NCBI GenBank assembly: GCA_013821825.1
Contig: PNJK01000040.1
Coordinates: 1 to 32,131, forward strand
Length of the DNA: 32,131 nt
Source of the DNA: Rhodobacter sp.
GTDB taxonomy: Bacteria > Pseudomonadota > Alphaproteobacteria > Rhodobacterales > Rhodobacteraceae
Reading direction: 5' to 3'
Below the pieces are notes generated by a model that saw nothing but the letters and a program-made list of their open reading frames with translations, was not told the origin of the DNA and searched no databases. Position 1 is the stretch's first letter. Each line of letters begins with the position of its first letter. A program made the translations under genes and the position numbers. Below, one piece after another: positions 28,005-32,131 of this stretch.

Positions 28005-28655
28005 CTACCGGTTGCGCTGGCCGCGCGCCAAGGCGCGGCTCACCTGGGCTGCGACCTGGCTTTGGCTGCGTTGAAATCCCTGAACGTCGGGCGTCGTGAT
28101 GTTCATCACCACGTTGACCGCACCGCCCCCGCCAGCCTTGACGCCAAGGCGTCCATCCGGGCCGCGTGCCAGGGGCATGATCGCTTCAGGCCCGGCCTCG
28201 CCCATCAGCCCGCGTCCACCCCGCATCGGAAAGCTGGTCGGAGAGGAAACGATCCCGCCCCGCGCAAACGGCATTACGCGGCCTTGCGAAAACGCACCGC
28301 CCGCCGCAAAGGGCATGCCAGCGCCCATGACCGAAGACAAACCCTGCGCCAGAAACCCGCCCAGCGCCCCGGTGATCGGCTTCATCGCAATGGCATAAAC
28401 CGTATCTACGATGGTACTCGCAACGGACTTGAGCGCGTCATTCAACTTCATCCCGTCGAAGATCAGCCCATCGAACGCCTTGCGCAGACCCCCACTGATC
28501 CCGCTGGACAAGGTGGTCACTTCACGCCCCGTAAAGACCATCGTTTCGCGCATCCGGGCCAGCTCGCCGTCGAATGCAGCCACCATCGACACCGAGGACC
28601 CCAGCTGCGCTTCAAGCGCCTCCAGCTGCTCTTGCATCGTTCCGATTTCCGCCAT
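28005..28655 (-). CDS. GTA gp11, tape-measure protein
   Basis: A 216-residue tape-measure protein, close to the length remembered for RcGTA, consistent with a short tail. The N-terminus is a helical coiled coil (MQEQLEALEAQLGSS), and the middle is hydrophobic and Gly/Ala-rich (LGGFLAQGLSSVMGAGMPFAAGGAFSQG in pieces). The C-terminal part has the lambda-like GGIVSSPTSFPMRGGRGLMGEAGPEAIMPL block. It overlaps gp10.1 by 44 bp. A start six codons downstream is possible. Confidence 0.9.
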   Translation of the reverse strand: MAEIGTMQEQLEALEAQLGSSVSMVAAFDGELARMRETMVFTGREVTTLSSGISGGLRKAFDGLIFDGMKLNDALKSVASTIVDTVYAIAMKPITGALGGFLAQGLSSVMGAGMPFAAGGAFSQGRVMPFARGGIVSSPTSFPMRGGRGLMGEAGPEAIMPLARGPDGRLGVKAGGGGAVNVVMNITTPDVQGFQRSQSQVAAQVSRALARGQRNR

Positions 28656-28851
28656 TGCCCTGTTCCTTCTTCACATCGGGAAACGCGGCGGCAAGTTCCG
28701 CCAGCCGCGCGCGTGTCAGGGGCGGGATCATCTGCTCCCGCCCCAGCATCATCCGCAATTCGACCGGCGTCAGCCGCCAGAAGACCGCAGGCTCCAGCCC
28801 CAGCCCATGCAGACCCGCCTGCATCAGCCCACGCCAGTCGATCCCGCTCAT
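28612..28851 (-). CDS. GTA gp10.1, tail assembly chaperone
   Basis: A 79-residue protein between gp10 and the tape measure, with DWRGLMQAGLHGLGLEPAVFWRLTPVE and LTRARLAELAAAFPD, the pattern of the small tail-assembly chaperones (rcc01693-type). The start overlaps the gp10 stop as ATGA. Its last 14 codons overlap the start of gp11, an arrangement like the G/GT chaperone region of other siphophages. No obvious slippery heptamer was recognised. Confidence 0.82.
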   Translation of the reverse strand: MSGIDWRGLMQAGLHGLGLEPAVFWRLTPVELRMMLGREQMIPPLTRARLAELAAAFPDVKKEQGNGGNRNDARAAGGA

Positions 28852-29168
28852 GGCTCGCCCGGCACCGAGAACGCCCGCGCCAGCAGTTCTGCCGCCGCCC
28901 GCGCCGCTTCGACCGGCCCGCCCCCGATTTCGACCGTGCGCAGATCGGCGGCCGTTCCCTGCCAGCCGCCGCCCCTAAGTCCTGCGACAATCAGCGCCAC
29001 GACGTCGCGCGTGGAAAACCGGCGCCCCTCGAAGCGCTCCACCAGGTCGATCAGCGATCCGGCTCCAAGCGCGTCTTCAAGCTCGGCCAAGGCGCCTAGC
29101 GTCAGCTTTGCCACACGGCGCTGGCCATCCAGCCAGATCGCCACTTCACCAGTCCAGGGGTTGACCAT
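28848..29168 (-). CDS. GTA gp10, tail assembly chaperone family
   Basis: A 106-residue GTA_gp10-family protein: an N-terminal domain (VNPWTGEVAIWLDGQRRVAKLTLGALAELEDALG) followed by helices (TRDVVALIVAGLRGGG). Likely a chaperone that coats the tape measure during tail assembly, by analogy with the equivalent position in siphophages. The ATG at 29168 overlaps the gp9 stop by one base (TGATG); an upstream TTG at 29171 is less likely. Confidence 0.88.
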   Translation of the reverse strand: MVNPWTGEVAIWLDGQRRVAKLTLGALAELEDALGAGSLIDLVERFEGRRFSTRDVVALIVAGLRGGGWQGTAADLRTVEIGGGPVEAARAAAELLARAFSVPGEP

Positions 29169-29581
29169 CAAAGCGCCGTGAAGGTCAGAGCGCCAGCCGA
29201 AGCCATGGACATCTCATAGGTCGCCTCGTCATTGTGGCTGCCCGAGTATTCGATCGAGGTGATCTGGAACGGACCCTCGATCACCCCGAAACTGGGGATA
29301 ACCACCTGGAAATCCGGGATCTGCCCGTCAAAGAAAATCTGGCGGGCGCGCTCGTCGGTGTTCTCGTCGCGAAACACGCCCGACCCAGAGATCGAGGCCG
29401 ACTTGACCCCCGCCCCCGCCAGAAGCTCTCGCCAGCCGCCCTGACTTTCCAGGCTGGTCACGTCCACCGATTCCGTATTGAAACTGATCCGAGTCGCGCG
29501 CAGTCCGGCGATGGTCACGAATTGACCGTCCCCTGTCTGGTCGATCTTGATCAAAAGATCCTTGCCGCTTTGGACAGCCAT
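29168..29581 (-). CDS. GTA gp9, major tail (tube) protein
   Basis: A 137-residue tail tube subunit. It begins MAVQSGKDLLIKIDQTGDGQF and contains NTESVDVTSLESQGGWRELL and SISGSGVFRD, the TP901-1/GTA gp9 tube pattern. The ATG has GGAGAACG upstream. A 34-bp gap with a run of eight C residues (on the coding strand) separates it from gp8, one of the few gaps in the cluster. Confidence 0.93.
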   Translation of the reverse strand: MAVQSGKDLLIKIDQTGDGQFVTIAGLRATRISFNTESVDVTSLESQGGWRELLAGAGVKSASISGSGVFRDENTDERARQIFFDGQIPDFQVVIPSFGVIEGPFQITSIEYSGSHNDEATYEMSMASAGALTFTAL

Positions 29582-29615
29582 GTTCGTTCTCCGTGTGAAA
29601 AAGTGGCGGGGGGGG

Positions 29616-30011
29616 TTAAAGCTGAACCCGCGCCCGGAAAGTCAGGTCGATCCGCCGCGTCTCGCCCTCGCTGATCCGGCGGGCCGAGGCGCGCAGAAAC
29701 AACAGGTTCACCAGCACCCCTCGCGCCAGCGTCAACGGCACCCCGATCAGCGCGTCCGAGATGTCGGCGGCGATGGTCTTGATCGAAAGGAACCCTGTTG
29801 CATCGGTGATCACGCTGATGACCAGTTGATGATCCGCGCCGGCACCTGTCCTGTCGGACTGATCCCGCGCCTCCTCGGGACCGATCAGCACAAACGTGCC
29901 GGTCACGTTGGGGGGCACCGCGTCATGGATCGGCACCGCAGCCAGCGCCGGATAACCTGTCAGCCGCTGATAGATCGCGGACTGAAGTGCCGCAGCCGCT
30001 GCATAACTCAT
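29616..30011 (-). CDS. GTA gp8, tail terminator (DUF3168)
   Basis: A 131-residue DUF3168 protein, the tail terminator at the head-proximal end of the tail. It starts MSYAAAAALQSAIYQRLTGYPAL and contains the VPIHDAVPPNVTGTFVLIGPEE block and a C-terminal IDLTFRARV strand. The ATG at 30011 overlaps the gp7 stop (ATGA); a longer upstream frame is gp7 DNA. Confidence 0.93.
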   Translation of the reverse strand: MSYAAAAALQSAIYQRLTGYPALAAVPIHDAVPPNVTGTFVLIGPEEARDQSDRTGAGADHQLVISVITDATGFLSIKTIAADISDALIGVPLTLARGVLVNLLFLRASARRISEGETRRIDLTFRARVQL

Positions 30012-30346
30012 GTCGCCATCTCCTCGCGGGCAAAGCAGGTCAGGAACCGCCCGGCCGGATCGGCCTCGGTTACGGCGAGGATCGGAAACAGCCGATCGCC
30101 CTCGCGAAAGCGCTGCCCTGCCCTCGGACGCGAGGCAGAGCCGGAGGGCGCCCCCCGCACCGTGATCCGGTACGGAACCGCCGACAGAATCTGCTCCTCG
30201 CCCGGAACATCGCCGCCGGAACCGGGGCGGAACTCTGCCCAAAGCGTGCCCAGCGTCATCCACACCTCGGTATAACCGCCAGCGCCATCCGGGGTGCGCA
30301 CGACGCCCTCCAGCACGACACCCCGGTTCAGATGCGGTGCCTTCAT
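30008..30346 (-). CDS. GTA gp7, head closure/stopper protein
   Basis: A 112-residue head-tail adaptor of the SPP1 gp16-like family. It contains LNRGVVLEGVVRTPDGAGGYTEVW, TLWAEFRPG and a C-terminal GDRLFPILAVTEADPAGRFLTCFARE. It closes the head after DNA packaging in this phage architecture. The ATG at 30346 overlaps the gp6 stop as ATGA. Confidence 0.9.
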   Translation of the reverse strand: MKAPHLNRGVVLEGVVRTPDGAGGYTEVWMTLGTLWAEFRPGSGGDVPGEEQILSAVPYRITVRGAPSGSASRPRAGQRFREGDRLFPILAVTEADPAGRFLTCFAREEMAT

Positions 30347-30942
30347 GGCCGCCCCCCCGCCATCAGGCGCACGGTCCGCCACCGCTCGATCAGAGTGACC
30401 ACGCCGAACGGCAGGCCCGAAGCTTGCGAGTTGTCATCATGCCGATGCTCGTAATACTCGCTCGCCAGCAGCAGGACCGCCTGCCGCAGGTCAACCGGGA
30501 CATCCGTCCAGGCTGGCCCGAACCCGGCATCGAACACCACCTTCACCAGACCATTGGTCGGAACGGTTGGCAGCCCGCTGGAGGTTCCGGCAATCCGCGG
30601 CCGGTGCAAGTCCGGGATCAGCCGATAGGTCCCGGCCTGAACGACCGTCTCGCCGCCCGCCGCATCCACAAGGGTCACGCTGACGATCCCGGCAACCGGC
30701 GACACCGGCAGCGCCTGCTCGCCTCCCTCGCGCCAGCAATCCAGCACCCACGAAAACTGGCGGCGAAAGAGCATCTTGCCGATCCGCCCCTCGATTGCGG
30801 CGATTGCCGCCCGCAGATAGCTTTCGATCAGCCCGTCCTGCAGACCATCGTCAGCGAACCCGCTTCCCATGCGCAGGTGGTCCTTCAATTCCGCCAGCGG
30901 CAGCGCGGCCGTCAGAACCGGGGTTTCTTCAGTCAACATCAT
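30343..30942 (-). CDS. GTA gp6, head-tail connector (adaptor)
   Basis: A 199-residue head-tail connector of the HK97 gp6/phiE125 gp8-like group, which forms the ring below the portal. It carries LTEETPVLTAALPLAELKDHLRMG, IESYLRAAIAAIEGRIGKML, VVFDAGFGPAWTDVPVDLRQAVLLLASEYYEHR (in pieces) and a basic C-terminus. Starts at 30948, 30942 and 30939 are all in frame; 30942 (MMLTEET) best fits the GGAG spacing of 8 and remembered GTA homologues. Confidence 0.9.
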   Translation of the reverse strand: MMLTEETPVLTAALPLAELKDHLRMGSGFADDGLQDGLIESYLRAAIAAIEGRIGKMLFRRQFSWVLDCWREGGEQALPVSPVAGIVSVTLVDAAGGETVVQAGTYRLIPDLHRPRIAGTSSGLPTVPTNGLVKVVFDAGFGPAWTDVPVDLRQAVLLLASEYYEHRHDDNSQASGLPFGVVTLIERWRTVRLMAGGRP

Positions 30943-30981
30943 GGCCATGTCTCCAGCCGCTGCGGGGCCCAGAAATCGGTT

Positions 30982-31007
30982 GGGGGCGCACCACCCGGCA
31001 CGCCCCC
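30982..31007 (-). other. GC hairpin upstream of gp6
   Basis: GGGGGCG and CGCCCCC form a 7-bp stem around a 12-base loop in the gap between the capsid and gp6 genes. It is the second of two consecutive stems in the direction of transcription. No T-tract follows, so it is more likely an mRNA-stability or attenuation element than a full terminator. Confidence 0.5.
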
Positions 31008-31014
31008 CGGGAAC

Positions 31015-31035
31015 CCGGCCCCATCAAGGGGCCGG
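31015..31035 (-). other. Perfect hairpin just after the capsid gene
   Basis: CCGGCCCC and GGGGCCGG pair perfectly around a 5-base loop, beginning 13 bases after the capsid stop codon. No T-tract. It would protect a capsid-ending transcript from 3' exonucleases or cause partial termination, raising capsid output over tail genes. Confidence 0.6.
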
Positions 31036-31048
31036 ACAGCAGACCGGA

Positions 31049-32131
31049 TCAGGACACCGCGATCTTCAGCAGCTTGATCGCCGCATAGTCGGTGATGTCG
31101 CCACCCACCCGCTTGTTGGCGTAAAAGAGGACGTTCGGCTTGGCAGAGAAAGGATCCCGCAGGATGCGCAGGTCCGGGCGTTCGGCGATGGTATAGGCCG
31201 ACCGGAAGTCGCCGAATGCGATGGCATAGGCGTTCGCCTCGATGTCGGGCATGTCCTCGCTGACAAGCACCGGATACCCCATGAGACGCGAAGGCTCACC
31301 AGCTGCCAGACCGTCCGACCAGAGGAAGCGACCATCGGCGTCCCTCATCTTGCGCACGGCGCCCACGGTCTTCGAGTTCATCACGAAGGCCGCATTGGCG
31401 CGATAGTCCGACCCCAGCGCGTAAACCAGATTGATGACGCAGTCGGCCGGATTGGTGGTGGCAAAGTCCGCTGCCGCCCCGGTCGGGATGTAACCGATCG
31501 AACCCCAGGTCCAGGACGCGTTCGCCACCTTCGCGGGCAGCAGGATCCCTTTCGGCTTGTCCACGCCATCACCGTTGATGAAGGCCGCGGCCTCGGCGCG
31601 GATGAAGCGGGTGGCGATCTTCTCGGCCAGCCAGCCTTCCACGTCGAACGCGCTGTCATCCAGCAGGCGCTGCGAAGCTTTCGGCATCGCCGCCAGTTCG
31701 TGCAGCTTGATCGAGATGCGCTCGATCACCGGCGTCGTGGTCTCCGTCGAGGCCGCCGCTTCGGTCGCCCAGCCCGAGCCGACTTCCGAACGGTCGACCA
31801 GCACGTCGAACGAGGTTGCCTCGACCTGCACGACGTTCGCCACCGACCGCAGCGACGAGGTCGACAGCAGCAATGACTGGATCCGGTCCGCCGTCTGCGG
31901 ATCGACCAGATAGCCACCATCGGCGGCCACGGCGGTCGACATCGCCTTGCCTTCCAGGGTCAGGCCGCGCAGGCCGTCATCGTCGCCCGACCGCAGATAG
32001 GCGTTGAACGCCTTCTGATGCGGGGCTTCCGTCTCCGCGCGGGCCGAAAGCGCCGGGCGGCCATAGGACATCGTCTTTGCGTTCAGCATGGTCAGTCGCT
32101 CTTCCTGATGTTTCAACGTGGATTTCACTTC
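31049..32131 (-). CDS. GTA gp5, HK97-fold major capsid protein, 5' end beyond window
   Basis: The visible 360 residues contain the HK97-family core: AVAADGGYLVDPQTADRIQ, ATSFDVLVDRSEVGSGW, INGDGVDKPKGIL, LMGYPVLVSEDMP and the late FGDFRSAYTIAERPDLRILRD. The frame is open to the right edge. A GTG at 32128 could be mistaken for a start, but RcGTA-like capsids carry a longer N-terminal coiled-coil (delta) region before this core, so the true start probably lies outside. Capsid genes in this class are the most strongly needed product of the cluster; two hairpins follow the stop. Confidence 0.95.
   Translation of the reverse strand, partial: EVKSTLKHQEERLTMLNAKTMSYGRPALSARAETEAPHQKAFNAYLRSGDDDGLRGLTLEGKAMSTAVAADGGYLVDPQTADRIQSLLLSTSSLRSVANVVQVEATSFDVLVDRSEVGSGWATEAAASTETTTPVIERISIKLHELAAMPKASQRLLDDSAFDVEGWLAEKIATRFIRAEAAAFINGDGVDKPKGILLPAKVANASWTWGSIGYIPTGAAADFATTNPADCVINLVYALGSDYRANAAFVMNSKTVGAVRKMRDADGRFLWSDGLAAGEPSRLMGYPVLVSEDMPDIEANAYAIAFGDFRSAYTIAERPDLRILRDPFSAKPNVLFYANKRVGGDITDYAAIKLLKIAVS

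Noticed and set aside
28612-28655. Programmed frameshift between gp10.1 and gp11
   Set aside because: The 44-bp overlap is suggestive, but no slippery heptamer was recognised and both genes have their own starts.
32126-32128. GTG as the capsid start codon
   Set aside because: The frame remains open to the window edge and GTA capsids have a longer N-terminal region, so the start most likely lies outside.

Overview
This window is high-GC chromosomal DNA from an alphaproteobacterium, almost certainly family Rhodobacteraceae (Paracoccaceae). The signs are a B12-dependent ribonucleotide reductase, a pyruvate dehydrogenase E1-beta subunit carrying its own lipoyl domain, a Rhodobacter-type phosphoglycerate kinase, and an RcGTA-type gene transfer agent (GTA) cluster ending next to cysE. 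The genus cannot be fixed from the sequence alone.

Left part (1-9.4 kb), housekeeping and transport: the 5' two thirds of nrdJ (minus strand, running off the left edge) with an NrdR-box-like site upstream; two divergent EamA/DMT-family permeases; enolase with a strong terminator; the 23S rRNA pseudouridine synthase rluE; a frameshifted DUF985/cupin_5 gene; rarD; and anmK, which overlaps rarD tail to tail.

Middle part (9.4-18.7 kb), translation and central carbon: tyrS; two tandem overlapping cyclophilins (one secreted, one cytosolic) that share blocks of nearly identical DNA; pgk and a class I fructose-bisphosphate aldolase; the division gene ftsB, preceded by three GANTC sites; and pdhA-pdhB-pdhC behind a promoter whose start region is covered by a 22-bp near-perfect palindrome. 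With eno, this places much of lower glycolysis and its exit to acetyl-CoA in about 14 kb.

Right part (18.7-32.1 kb), all on the minus strand: a translationally coupled phospholipid operon (plsC, a CdsA-like cytidylyltransferase, and a YnbA-like CDP-alcohol phosphatidyltransferase with an unusual active-site motif), cysE, a small conserved GTA-linked gene, and a GTA structural cluster read right to left: capsid gp5 (5' end beyond the window), gp6, gp7, gp8, gp9, gp10, gp10.1, gp11, gp12, gp13, gp14 and gp15. All reading frames are intact and mostly joined by ATGA-type overlaps, so the particle genes look maintained by selection rather than decaying like a dead prophage. Two strong hairpins follow the capsid gene in the one long gap of the cluster.

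No tRNA, rRNA, insertion sequence or CRISPR array was seen.
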